Positions 16,069-26,387 of a DNA stretch of 64,000 nucleotides are shown piece by piece. Made by a program: the position numbers and the translations under genes. The DNA is taken from the NCBI RefSeq assembly GCF_047663525.1, contig NC_092589.1, forward strand, positions 27,463,001 to 27,527,000, in the 5' to 3' direction. This DNA comes from Anas platyrhynchos (Eukaryota; Chordata; Aves; Anseriformes; Anatidae). The notes beneath the pieces are model-generated. The model was given only the letters and a program-made list of their open reading frames with translations, was not told where the DNA came from and ran no database searches. How positions within the stretch are numbered: the stretch's first letter is position 1; each line of letters starts with the position of its first letter.

Positions 16069-16662
16069 TCTGTTATCCAAGTTATGTGTTGTAGGAGGAC
16101 ACTGCAGAACCAATGACAGGTCAACTTTGCAAGGAACCGGGCAAGTGCAACAGTGATGTGAGCTAAGCTGGTGCTCGTGTCAAGAAAACCAACTTCGCAT
16201 GTCCTGAGTGACCACTTTAACAGATGAAGCTGAAACCATCAACAGTTTTTATGAGCATTTTGGGAAAAGACCTATAGAATAAAGAGAAGTACAGACATAA
16301 AAATGCTTCAATGGACAGAAAACAATGGTGATGAGAACATCTATATACTAAACTGTACCTGATTGTGACACAAATGTTATGGAATAAGGGGTGGAAGTTG
16401 TGTTGGGTCTGTCTGAGCTGGAGTCACCTTTTCCCTGCAGCAGCCCGCACAGTGCTGTGCTCTGCACTCGTAGCTGGAACAGCACTGATATCACTCCAGT
16501 GTTGTGTCTATTGCTGCGTAGTGCTGGCACAGCATCAGGACTCCTAAGCCCCCAAGAGCCAGCAGGGTGGGGGTGGGCAAGTGATGGGGAGGGGACATTG
16601 CCGGGGCAGCTGACCTAAACCAACCAAAGGGATATTCCATAACACCTGATGTCACACTCAGC
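16069..16662 (+). other. ERV-C region between pol and 3' LTR: no env
   Basis: About 600 bp with only short frames, no hydrophobic fusion or anchor segments and no similarity to the Env relic of ERV-B. The element therefore looks env-less by design or by loss. Confidence 0.7.
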
Positions 16663-16676
16663 AATAAAAGGGGGGG
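16663..16676 (+). other. ERV-C polypurine tract
   Basis: AATAAAAGGGGGGG lies directly before CT and the 3' LTR, the position and composition of the plus-strand DNA primer. Confidence 0.8.
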
Positions 16677-16677
16677 C

Positions 16678-16994
16678 TCTCGTGGGGGAGGGGGCTGTTC
16701 CTCCTGAACAACCGCTACGCGTTTGAGGCCCTGCTTCCCAGGACGTGGCCGAACACCGCTCGCTGATGGGAAGTAGAGAGTAATTTTTTTTCTCTCTCTC
16801 TGTGCTTCCGCGCGGACTGATTGTTTCTTTTGTATCTGTTTCTCCTTCCCATTCCCTTTCCCTTTAATTAAACCTTTCTCATCTCAAACCTCGAGTTCTC
16901 TGTGTTGTATTTTCTCCCCCTCCTTCTGAGGAGAGGGGGAGTGAGAGAGCGGTTGTGGTGGAGCTTGGCTGCCCACCTGAGTAAAACCACCACA
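16678..16994 (+). mobile_element. ERV-C 3' LTR, 317 bp
   Basis: Same sequence as the 5' LTR on inspection. The poly(A) signal ATTAAA is at about 16867-16872. Followed by the target duplication AGTGAT. Confidence 0.9.
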
Positions 16995-17000
16995 AGTGAT
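16995..17000 (+). repeat. Target-site duplication, right (AGTGAT)
   Basis: Matches 10576-10581. Its last four bases are the first four bases of the ERV-A LTR copy 2, so ERV-C integrated at that LTR's very edge. Confidence 0.8.
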
Positions 17001-17548
17001 TCAAAGATCGAAGCCAAAATTCCTTTAAGTGGTATATTCTTTATTGCAGCGCTGGATGCACGGGGGATCTCTCCACCTATCGTGCATACCCAAAGCGGAA
17101 AGCAGTCTTGAATTTATACCATCAATCTATCAATATTCTACAAGCGCCTATACATATGCATTACCTATCCCCGCCTTCCCTCGCTTCTCATGCTAATTAG
17201 CCTTTTGGCACCTTGCGCCTGCGTAGAGCCTCCCAAGAATTGTGGGCAGGGGTCTTTGGGAGGAAGACCCCGAGTCTTCCTCACAGTGTACTTTTCACCT
17301 TTGGTCAGGAATCTGCTGAATTGGCACGTTTCTTAATTGTGAGAGCTGGTTGTTGCCAATTCTTCCGTTTGTTGTATCTTTATAATGAATTCCAATGTCC
17401 AATTTTGAGATTTATAGTCCTTACATTTGTTTCTCTGTCCGTCTGCCGCTTCCTTATCATGAGTTCCAGTGTCTTGTTTCGAGATATACGGTCCATGTCT
17501 GGGGATTGTCCTTGCCTCCCCAATGCCTCCCCAATACCTCCTTAATCA
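16997..17548 (-). mobile_element. ERV-A LTR, 552 bp, minus strand (copy 2)
   Basis: Same length and ends as 1519-2070, with small differences near its U5 (plus about 17014, 17092-17097 and 17120). Here the U5 end abuts AG of the ERV-C target site, not a primer-binding site, so it is a solitary LTR or the broken end of a provirus. Confidence 0.8.
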
Positions 17549-17668
17549 GAGACATCATCGCGTGGGGCAACACAGGAGAGGGGGCTTTGGAGAAAGGGGA
17601 CAAAATCATACAAATGTGGCCGGCTGCTTTCGTCCTGCTAAGCAGAGGAAGGTGAAAGGACGTGCGCT
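17549..17668 (+). pseudogene. Reverse-transcriptase relic (copy 2)
   Basis: Same as 2071-2190: frame-broken plus-strand RT sequence starting just after the catalytic site, reading DIIAWGNTGEGALEKGDKII. Confidence 0.75.
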
Positions 17669-17842
17669 GGAACAGACCTTTATTTAGTAATAAACGGGAA
17701 AGACGGAGGGCATCAGGTCCCTGTGGACGCGCTCAGTAAAGGAGCAGCTCCGAACCGGCCACCGCTGCCGGCTGCGTGATGCCTGCACGGGTTCCCAGCC
17801 CCTCACCTCCCTCCTCCGCGCCCCTGGTGCTGAGGCTGTTGC
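17669..17842 (-). other. GC-rich segment with minus-strand poly(A) signal (copy 2)
   Basis: Copy of 2191-2364. It has the same short minus-strand frame ending before AATAAA on that strand. No recognised product. Confidence 0.25.
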
Positions 17843-17912
17843 CGGGGGCGTTGGGGCACAGACCCGCCAGCTAAGGTCATATGACGTCATCATTCCTTTA
17901 TGACGTCAGGGG
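17843..17912 (+). promoter_or_regulatory. CRE promoter repeat, upstream half (copy 2)
   Basis: Two perfect TGACGTCA sites (17882-17889 and 17901-17908); block 1 has C for T in the first. Ends GGGG at the ERV-B boundary. Confidence 0.6.
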
Positions 17913-19958
17913 TGTGTGAAGACCAAGAACCAGAAAGGGAGCAAATTACCAGATATATGACCAAAAAGTCCATTATGAATAATGATTAGAAATTGGAACA
18001 ATAGGGGCCCCAGAAAATTAAAGAGTAAATTGAAAATGATCCAGTATTTTATGATAGAATGACCAAAGGAACCCTTAAGACCCCATGTATTTTGATCCAC
18101 GGAGGACGGGGTCTGTCAGGCTTTGAACATTAATAGTAGAATACCCGTGGATCCAGAAAAGAGCAAGCTGAAACATTGGAATTAGAAATTAGAGAGCAAT
18201 TGATTAAGAATGAATATGTGCTACTGTGCTGTGCTGCGCTTATACCTCCAGATAACAGGAGCCTCTCGGGCCCTGAGAATCAGATCAAAAACAACCTCAT
18301 GGTTCAGACTTTAATCAAGGGGTCTAAAATAAGGAGGACTGTTCATAAAGGGACAGGTTATGTATATGTATAGGAATGTTTATGTATATGTAACTTTTTA
18401 CTAAAGCAATTTGTCACGTTAGGCCTGCACGACTTTGGTGGGACTACCCGCCCCGTGCTGCACGGAACTGAGTAAACATACCTACTTTACAATCTTACTG
18501 ATTGTGGAGTCAGCTTTCTGAGAGTCATTTTGGTGAGCCAGGCAGGAGACACTCTGCTCGGCTGCGGGATCGGCTGCAGCGTGGACGCCCCTAGGTGCAC
18601 CCTGAGCGTTTTGCTCGGAGGGGACTCCACTCTCAGCTGCTCACCGCAGGAGCAAAGATCTCCTGAAACTGCAGACAAACGGTATGTTTTCAGCTGCTGG
18701 AGGGATACTAACTGGAGTGTTAATAATTGTATGTGTTTTTATGTATGTATTTTGTGTTGAAAGTATTTGTGTAAATGTAAGGGTTTGAAACAAAGTGTTA
18801 CAAGTCACTTCACGAAGAACACAGTCAGAGACAATACTTATTTGGTTGGTTATCATTCTAAATTATATTCCTGTGGTATGAATGAGATGTGCTGGAGGCC
18901 TCCGTGTGCGAGTGTGCTGTGTGAGTGAGACGCAGCGTTGCTGCAAAGCGAGTGCAGAGTTCCGATCCGTTGTTCCGTACTCTCCGCAAGGGGAGTGGGC
19001 AGAGACGAACGAAGCGCTTGACAGACTGAAAAGAAGTGCTGTTTTATCCAAGTTTTGAGTGGTGGTGCCTAATATATGGGCCCGGTGTATCTTGTGTATC
19101 TTGTGTATCCTATTTTTGCTCTTAAATGTTTTGACTGTGACAAGAAAAAGGCAGGAGCATGACATGACATGCTTCCTGCAACATATGAGGCCCGCACAGG
19201 CCGAGACCTGGACTCGCTGAGACCTGAACAGGCCGAGAGACCGGAGCGGCGCCGAGAGACCGGAGCGGCGCTGGGAGGCCCGAGACACTACGGAGGGACT
19301 ACCGCTGGACGGAGAGAGCCCTGAGAGATGCTGCAGAGCCACGGACGGCTCTGAGAGACACAGAATAGACCTGACAGAAGCTGCAAAACGCGGGGAAATT
19401 GAAGTAATTGCAGAACATCCGAGATCGAGTTGCTACGGGAGACCAGAGGCGTCAGTGGACACCGGTAGCTGACCCTCACCGTGAGGCGAGTTGGCACAGA
19501 GCAGAGGGACGGACATCAGGACCCTGCAGCCTGTCTGACATAACCACGGAGGCAGCGGCAGCAGCGGCTGTGCTGCTTCACTCTGGCATTCTTTTTATAA
19601 AAGGTTTATCTTGCAATGCACAAAAGACTATTCGTCCCCAGATCGGTGTTATAACTATTACTAATGACGACTTAGCTCTATCGCAGGGCAGGAGTGCAGA
19701 GACGCAGATCACACTGCCAAATGGCCACCGGCAGGCTCTTTCACAAACCTAAGGCTGCAGCTGGCACTGCCTGCAGCCGTATAGCAGACGTTACACTCTC
19801 TTTCCTAACTAGTAATCATGTGTCTCATCCATTTGTGGTGAATGGCCAGTGACAAAAAGAAAAGGGGGGAGACAAAGACAGAAACGGTACAAGGAGGATG
19901 CCACTGACACTAACAGCATGGGTAATAGGAGTAGTATAAGTGACACAGGTGACGGTGC

Positions 19959-20301
19959 GGGGTGCTCTGCCTGCTGCTCGCCTTCGCCTGACTGTGCACT
20001 GCTGCCAACGGTGCTAGAGTAAAATGTGAAGACTGCTCAGATGGCAGTGATGAGAGTGCTTGTGTGAAGAAGATGTGTACTGAATCTGACTTTGTGTGCA
20101 TAGATATCAATAAAGTGTGTAACCAGCAGAGAGATTGCAAGGACTGGGGTGATGAGCCCCTGAAGGAATGCAACAAAAATGAATGTGACTGTCCAGCTGG
20201 GAAACTGTGGAGATAGTGATGAATGCCAAAACCCTGGTATCTGTAGTCAAATCTGTATCAACCTGAAAGGCTATCAGATGAATCCTGCTACGGGAACCTG
20301 A
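19959..20301 (+). pseudogene. VLDL-receptor-derived intron-less fragment in ERV-B (copy 2)
   Basis: Same sequence as 4482-4824. It has the same TGA in the signal-peptide-like part, the same LDL-A cysteine motifs, the same TAG and frameshift before the EGF-like [13 protein letters not shown]. The lesions are shared, so capture and decay predate the block duplication. Confidence 0.85.
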
Positions 20302-21466
20302 AAAGGGCCATACGGCGAAGCAAATTAGATAACTGTTATTTAACTTGTCAGAAGATAAAAAAGAAAGTGTTTCAACAAGCAGCCACGGGAGGGAAGAATC
20401 ACTGAACCCTCGGTGTGAGGGACTGTACCTTGTTTTACTGACTACTGAAACAGCTGTGAGAACTGCAGAAAGGGACCCATGCATCCAGAATAAAAGGACC
20501 AGTAACTACTGAAACTTGGAGGGTTGAGTCCACTCCTGGGAAACTGAAACTCAAGCTAAGGAAGAACTAATATTCTGGCAACGAGGCTCTGCAGGCTCTG
20601 CATGAATTAAGGATGCCAAATAAAGGGGACAAGCCTGAAGGGAGGAAAGGGAGAAGGCAAGACCAGGGCAGGACCCTCCACTGCGGTGTGTATGGTCTAC
20701 CGAGGGAAGCAACCCCTATGGGTATTGACTGCCGAGTGAGAGGGCCTCGACTGGACTTCTCCCACACTAAGGTCAGGTTGTCCTGAGAAAATAACATCAG
20801 ACCCTTTTTTTTAACCTATATAAAATTGTGATTCGTTTTCCAGGAGCTGGATCACCCTGACAGGCCGAATGGTAACACAAGCCTGAATCAACCCTGAAGG
20901 TGTTTGCCTATTATGATCCAGATACGTGGGCAGCAGACAGATCGTGGGACTATAGGACCCCAGTATATATACTTAATAGAATAATTAGGTTATTAGCTGT
21001 AATAGAAATAGTTATAAGTGATGAGAACTGCTTTGTATCAAAATAGCCTAACTTTGGATTATTTACTAGCACAAGAAGGAGAAGTCTGTGGAAAATTTAG
21101 CTTTAGTAATTGCTGTTTAAAGATTGATAAAAAGGGTGTTTCTTCCTAGTAGCTGATAGAATGTTATGTTCTGGTTTAGGATGAGAAGAATGTTAATAAT
21201 ATGCTGATGTTTTAATTGTTTTTAATTGTTACAGAGCAGTGTTTACACCAAGCCAAGGACCAAGCCAAATTCAGCTTCTCACTGTCCTGCCAGCAGGCAG
21301 GCTGGGAGGAGGGCCGGACTGCTCGGGGTTGGGTTGGGCATCGGACAGCAGGTGGTGAGCAATTGCATTGTGCATCACTTGTTTCGTATACATTATTACT
21401 AGTAGTAATATTATCATCATTATTATTGTTATTATTATTATTATTATTATTTTCTTGTTATCTCAA

Positions 21467-21886
21467 CTCACAGGCTTCACTTTCCCATTTCTCTCTCCCA
21501 TCCCAGAGAAGGAGAGGGGGGAGGTGAGCGAGCAAACACAAACCTGGAAGGATATGGAATGGGATTTATTTTCATGGCTGCCTGGTGGACCATGGGTTAA
21601 AAGAGTGTTATTTTTATTGTTATGTGGTGTAATGACGTTATTATTTGTACCTTGTATGATACCTTGTTTTACATTATCAATACGCCGGGTGATAAATAGT
21701 ACATTGGTAATAACTTCTTTAAAAAAGGAAGGGAATATGTCAATTATGATGCTTAAGGATTGGACCCTCCAAGAACAAACTGATGAAATCCAGTTATTAA
21801 TAACAGAAGAGACACGAATTGGGGATATTAAAAAGAAGATAAGGGATTGTGAGGAATGTTTTAACAATTCCAATTCGTGTCCATAA
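21467..21886 (+). pseudogene. Retroviral Env transmembrane relic in ERV-B (copy 2)
   Basis: Same as copy 1: WDLFSWLPGGPWVKR, a membrane span, PCMIPC and a charged tail to TAA at 21884-21886. Confidence 0.7.
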
Positions 21887-22712
21887 ATTTGTGTCCATAA
21901 AGAATAATTCTGTTTGAATCCTGTCTGCCTCTGGGCCCTGCACTGGCAATTTAGTTCTTGAACCACAGATGCAGTGTGTCCCAGTCTCCCCCTCATTCTA
22001 GTCAATTTATCACGTCTTCAGAAAACACTCCTTAAATTTGTGAACCTGTTTGCTTTTGTTATTCCGGACTTCTATTTCTAACAGTTACAGCCTTTTTTCC
22101 TGTCTTCTTCGAGATTAACTTAACACTGCTATAGATGTGTCTGTGAATGGCTGGGGAAGAATGTTTTAATTACTCGTGAAGCGTCAAATAAGAAAGCTGT
22201 TTGTGTTTGATGTCTGGGAGTTTCAGAACAACTGGTAACAACTAGTGACTGTTATGAGATCCTTGGTATCTGGCCAGGGGGGCCAAGAGATTAAGAGGAA
22301 GAAAAAAGAAGCTGAAGGACGGTTGGGAGACAAGACCTGTGGAGAGTGTACAGAGAGTGTTCCATAAACTTGGAATAGTGCCGAGTAAGTACAAAGGGTG
22401 AGAGGAAGACTACGAGCCTTCAGCATGAAAGACCCCTAGAGACCCCCAGAGGAGACTGATGCGCATGCTCCAGTAGGAGGGACTGGACCCCGGAAGCTAG
22501 TTATAATAATCTATTTTTTTAGAAGTAGTAATGAATATGTATTAGTCTAGGTGCATAAAAATCAGCTGCTTGATGTAACTGGTGTGCGTCCTGGTGGAGC
22601 AGAGACTCCCGGTGCACCCAGCGCTGTTTGCTTACCTCTATTCCTTTATATTCTTTTAATAAATCCAATTTTTTTATTTAATCCTAATTTGAATCCTGAG
22701 CCATTTATAACA

Positions 22713-22847
22713 GGGGCGTTGGGGCGCAGACGCGCCATAGAAGGTCATGTGGCGGCATCCTGCCTTTACGACGTCATCCCTCCCTTATAACGTCACAGCC
22801 AGGGCACAGCATATAAGGCCCCGCTCGCGCCCACAGGGCCAGCAGTA
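22713..22847 (+). promoter_or_regulatory. CRE/TATA promoter of the RIMBP3-like gene (copy 2)
   Basis: GACGTCAT at 22770-22777, AACGTCA at about 22789-22795 and TATAAG at 22812-22817. Unchanged from copy 1 on inspection. Confidence 0.7.
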
Positions 22848-23079
22848 GGGATTGCCTCTGCTGCTGTGCGGTGCTGGTGTTTGCTGGGGGCTCAGAGCCT
22901 GCTGTCCCTCTCAGGCCCAGGCCGTGCGATTGCTGGTGGCGATTGCTGGCAGCGTTTGGTGACCGTTCACCGAGTTCCAGTTATTTCTGGTTATTATTGC
23001 CAGTTAGTAGTAGTGGTTATTAGTAGTGGTTATTAGTATTATTATTAGTTATTAGTTATTAGTAGTGGTTATTGAAACC

Positions 23080-25014
23080 ATGACCGGCGGTGGTGATGGC
23101 CAGGGGCCCGTGGCTCGTGGTCAGCCCTCATCCCGTCGGGGCCCTGTGCAGCACCAGGAGCACAGGCAGGAGCTGGAGGCGCTGCGGGCCCAGCTGCAGG
23201 CCGAGCGTCTCCGCTCCCAGGAGCTGCAACGGCGCCTCAACACCGAGGCCCGTGAGATGAAGAAGAGGGCAGAGCAGGAGCGGCAGCTCCTGGCCCAGCA
23301 GCTACGCTCCAAATGGGAGCAGGAGCGGGCGCGGGAGCTGCAGCAGCTCGAGGAGCAGAGCCGGAGGCAGCGGGCGGCGGAGCTCCGGCAGCTGCTGCAG
23401 GAGAAGGAGGCCGAGCGGCGCCGGGAGCAGGAGCTGCTCCAGCGGCAGCGGGACGCCGCCGCCCAGATCCTGGCCCTGAAGAAGAAGCTGAGCCTGCAGA
23501 GAAGGCTCTTCTACAAGGAGGTGGTGAAGAAGGCCGAGTGCAGGGCGCCTGCCTCCCACGACGGGGACAAGGCCGCGGCCCAGCGCCACGTGGGGGTTCA
23601 GGTCTCAGGGCAGCAAGAGCCCTGCCCCCCCGGCAGCGGAGGCGGACAGCTTCTGGAGCAGAAAGCCAAACTGCTCAACGCCCTGCAGGAGCCGGGGAGG
23701 CGATGCGGGCTCCTTCAGGAGGAGGCCTGCCTTCCGGAGGACGAGGGCTCCCTGCTGGGAGCCAGGGAGACGGCACGGAGGCTCATCGAGGACATCAGCG
23801 TGGTGGGCCTCCTGACCAAGGAGGTGAGGGAAAGAGTCAGGCAGCTGAAAGAGTTTGCCTCAAGATCTGAAAATGCTGCTGCAAAGACGGAGCAGGTCGA
23901 CCAGCAGCTGATTGAAAAGGAGGCGATGGAGAAGCTTCAGCTGCAGAAGAAACGGGACCTGGAACGCTCTCGGCTGAAGAACAGGAGCGAGGAGCTCAAA
24001 GAGCATCTGGCACAGATGCTGAAAGAAAAAGCCACACGCGACCAGGAAAACTCTCAGCTCCGCAAGCAGAATGAGAGGATAAAGGAGGTTGAGGCTGAAA
24101 ACGCTGCTCTGAAGCAGGAAGTCCTGCAAGTGTCAGAGCAGCGAAATGCTAAACAGCTCGTAAAAGTCCTGCAGTATGTCAGTTGTGAATTTCAGAACAC
24201 GACTCAACTGGCCAAAATAATGCAACAACGGGAGACGGAGCTAGAGGAAACAAAGCTGATGCTGCAGAAGAAAGAGGAGGAGGTGAAGCATTGGCAGAAG
24301 GCTTGGGCAGAGCAACAAAGGGCACATGAGGAAGAGCTGCAAGCGTTACGAGCGCAGCTGACACAGTCCGAGCAGCGGTGTCAGCAGCAAAGGCAGCAAT
24401 GTGAGCTGCTCTCGCAAGGACTCGAACTGGAGAAAAGAAAAAATTCCAACTGGATCGTCTCAGAACTGCCCCAGGCGACGACAGCTCCCACAGCACAGGC
24501 CCGGAACGTCACGAACCACGAAGACGGCTCTGACGCTTCGGAAAAGTCAACCATCATCTACGCAAGTTCCTCGACGTCAGGTGTCACCCTCGACATCCCT
24601 GGGTGCTGCCTTTCCTCGGACGAGGGCTCTGTAGATGGGAGCGAAGAATCGGGAGCACGGCACGTGTCCTTCATCCCGCAGTCCCTGGGGCAAGAATCAC
24701 CCGAACTGAAAAGCCGTTCACCTCGCCACGGCTGCCAACCCACGGAGGGTCCAGACGAGTGCCCTGAACTCAAGTTTCCTCTGGCTCTGGGAAACGACGT
24801 GTATGTCTTTGGGGACAAGGAGCAGTGCCTCAGGCTGCTGAGGGAGCTGCAGGACTTTAGGAGAGGAGTTCTCCCCTCCACGGCAGCCGCAGCAGAAGGC
24901 TCATCCCACAGCCAGGCGCCAGCTCCGGAGCTCCGTGACCCCGTGCCGGACAGCGGTACCGAAGTGAGTTCCTGCGGCGGAAGGGGACGGAAGAGCCGGA
25001 GAAGGAATAAATAA
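23080..25014 (+). CDS. RIMBP3L: RIMBP3-like coiled-coil protein, single exon (copy 2)
   Basis: A 644-codon frame from ATG 23080 to TAA 25012-25014, with the same domains as copy 1: two long coiled coils, a serine-rich linker and a vestigial SH3-like segment near residues 564-601. I found two differences from copy 1, both amino-acid changing: Ser375 to Thr (AGT to ACT) and Leu477 to Val (CTC to GTC). Neither copy has a stop or frameshift. The promoter and poly(A) signals are also duplicated, so both copies could be expressed. Confidence 0.7.
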   Translation: MTGGGDGQGPVARGQPSSRRGPVQHQEHRQELEALRAQLQAERLRSQELQRRLNTEAREMKKRAEQERQLLAQQLRSKWEQERARELQQLEEQSRRQRAAELRQLLQEKEAERRREQELLQRQRDAAAQILALKKKLSLQRRLFYKEVVKKAECRAPASHDGDKAAAQRHVGVQVSGQQEPCPPGSGGGQLLEQKAKLLNALQEPGRRCGLLQEEACLPEDEGSLLGARETARRLIEDISVVGLLTKEVRERVRQLKEFASRSENAAAKTEQVDQQLIEKEAMEKLQLQKKRDLERSRLKNRSEELKEHLAQMLKEKATRDQENSQLRKQNERIKEVEAENAALKQEVLQVSEQRNAKQLVKVLQYVSCEFQNTTQLAKIMQQRETELEETKLMLQKKEEEVKHWQKAWAEQQRAHEEELQALRAQLTQSEQRCQQQRQQCELLSQGLELEKRKNSNWIVSELPQATTAPTAQARNVTNHEDGSDASEKSTIIYASSSTSGVTLDIPGCCLSSDEGSVDGSEESGARHVSFIPQSLGQESPELKSRSPRHGCQPTEGPDECPELKFPLALGNDVYVFGDKEQCLRLLRELQDFRRGVLPSTAAAAEGSSHSQAPAPELRDPVPDSGTEVSSCGGRGRKSRRRNK

Positions 25015-25022
25015 GGAATAAA
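25006..25022 (+). terminator. Poly(A) signals of the RIMBP3-like gene (copy 2)
   Basis: AATAAA overlapping the stop codon and again at about 25017-25022, as in copy 1. Confidence 0.65.
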
Positions 25023-25254
25023 TCTTCTTGATAAGAATTGGTGTCTGCGTGGTGCTTGTGCTCGGGCGGGTGATCGAGTTCCACATCAGCCGCTCCCTCC
25101 CTCCCCAAATACGACCTGAAGGGCTCAGGGGTTGGGAGAAGGGCTCAGGGGTTGGGTTGGGTTGAGAGGAGGGCTCAGGGGTTGAGATGACGCCGATCTG
25201 AGACGAGCCCCCCCCCGCTGCCGGTTGCAAGTCGGTAAGGGGGGGGGTTCTTGG

Positions 25255-25657
25255 GCGGTGACGTCATCGATTGGAATTTGGGGCGGGGCTTGACTGGAGG
25301 GGCGGGGCTTGGGTAGGAGGGACCTGAGGGGGAGGGACCGGGGGGGGGGGACTCTGGGACCCCCCCCCCAGCCCCCACCACAGCGACCCCGCGGCCCGGG
25401 GATGGGCCGGGGGCTCCCGAGCCCCCTCCCTCGCCCCCGTGGGAAGCCCCTCGGGGCCCCCCCGCGCCGCCTCCCGGCCGCCGCCTTTGTTCTGCTGCCA
25501 GACCCCTCCGGGGGGGGGCAGGGCCGGGGGGGGGGCCCGACGTTTCCACCCCCCCCCGCCCTGCCCTGCAGCACCCCGGCGTCTGGCCCTGGCTTCGGGG
25601 TCAAGTTCCCAGGGGCCGGGGATGCGGTACCCCCCCACCCCCCCTTTGCTGCCCCCC
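25255..25657 (+). promoter_or_regulatory. GC-rich segment with CRE and GC boxes (copy 2)
   Basis: TGACGTCA at 25259-25266 followed by GGGGCGGGGC. Copy of 9780-10181, with several homopolymer-length differences. Confidence 0.45.
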
Positions 25658-25723
25658 TCTGATAGCCCTCGTGCTATCAGAGAAGAAATATTTCTCCTCA
25701 ACACCTGCGGTGTGTTGGAGACA
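25658..25723. repeat. Cluster of three short inverted repeats at the right edge of block 2
   Basis: Consecutive palindromes: CTGATAGC...GCTATCAG (25658-25679), AGAAATATTTCT (25683-25694) and AACACC...GGTGTGTT (about 25700-25716). Each could form a hairpin. They occupy the breakpoint between the duplicated block and the third RT relic. Confidence 0.6.
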
Positions 25724-25870
25724 TCATCGTGTGGGGCAACACAGGAGAGGGGGCTTTGGAGAAAGGGGACAAAATCATACAAATGTGGCCGGCTGCTTTT
25801 GTCCTGCTAAGCAGAGTAAGGTGAAAGGAAGTGGAAGCCCACAGGACCTTCCAGGTGCAGGTTTACCTCA
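25724..25870 (+). pseudogene. Reverse-transcriptase relic (third copy, without LTR)
   Basis: Matches 2071-2180 with a few substitutions and extends further on both sides: AACACCTGC before it and the KVKG-equivalent, CACAGGACCTTCCAG, after it also align with the ERV-C pol around 13811-13960. It is an old plus-strand RT fragment. In this copy no LTR sits directly in front of GACATCATCG, so it shows the RT relic without the ERV-A LTR. Confidence 0.7.
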
Positions 25871-26356
25871 CAGCTGGGCTAAGGAAATCCTGAGTGGCCT
25901 CAAGAGGCGGTCCTCTAACTCCCTCTCTTCCTTGTTCCCCATCCCATAGCAATCCTGAAGCTGCATGGTAAATCAATTCACAAGGTACTTGAACTGTTTT
26001 ATTTATTTATTTTTTATGGATAGTTTTCTGCCAGAGCAGCCCGCTGAGCTGACACACATTATGGCTGCTCCATCACTCAATCTGATCAGGGGAAGAGGCC
26101 AGGTCACACATCCAGAGAGAAAGAGAGGGTAGGACCATCCCTTCCAGTGTCTGCTTACTGATAGATCTGATAGATCAGCTAATTCTATTTTATTATTTAT
26201 TAAGTATTTACTGGTTCCTTAGGGCATAGTGGTTGGCAGCTGAGGGGTTGAAAGCTCTTATATTGCATCAGTTGAATTTGTGAAGCTTTGCTTTGCCAAT
26301 AGGTATGGGAACTGATCTAAAACTTACTGCTGCTTCTTTTCAGTTCCTTTTAAGTG

Positions 26357-26387
<31 letters not shown>

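Larger units (their letters stand above)
10576..17000 (+). mobile_element. ERV-C: apparently intact 6.4-kb env-less provirus, ERV-L-like pol
   Basis: Two 317-bp LTRs (10581-10897, 16678-16994) look identical by eye. They are flanked by AGTGA(T) on both sides (10576-10581 and 16995-17000), a 5-6-bp target-site duplication. Inside are a primer-binding site, gag, an in-frame TAG, pol and a polypurine tract. There is no env and no dUTPase. Identical LTRs and uninterrupted ORFs mean a very recent insertion. Class III (ERV-L-like) is my reading of the RT and integrase motifs and of the lack of env; the LTR termini (TC or CT ... CA) are not the usual TG...CA. Confidence 0.85.
17913..22712 (+). mobile_element. 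ERV-B remnant (copy 2)
   Basis: Starts TGTGTGAAGACC after GGGG and ends TTATAACA before GGGG (22713-22716). The content is as in copy 1. In this copy a 65-codon frame at 18176-18373 is open (closed by TAA in copy 1 at the equivalent of 18211); its product is not recognised. Confidence 0.6.
16997..25657. repeat. Large direct duplication, block 2 (~8.66 kb)
   Basis: Second copy of 1519-10181. After 25657 it diverges into CTGATAGCCC, whereas block 1 continues into GGGCTGAGG. Confidence 0.9.

Noticed and set aside
16069..16662. env gene in ERV-C
   Set aside because: Only short frames, no signal, fusion or anchor segment.
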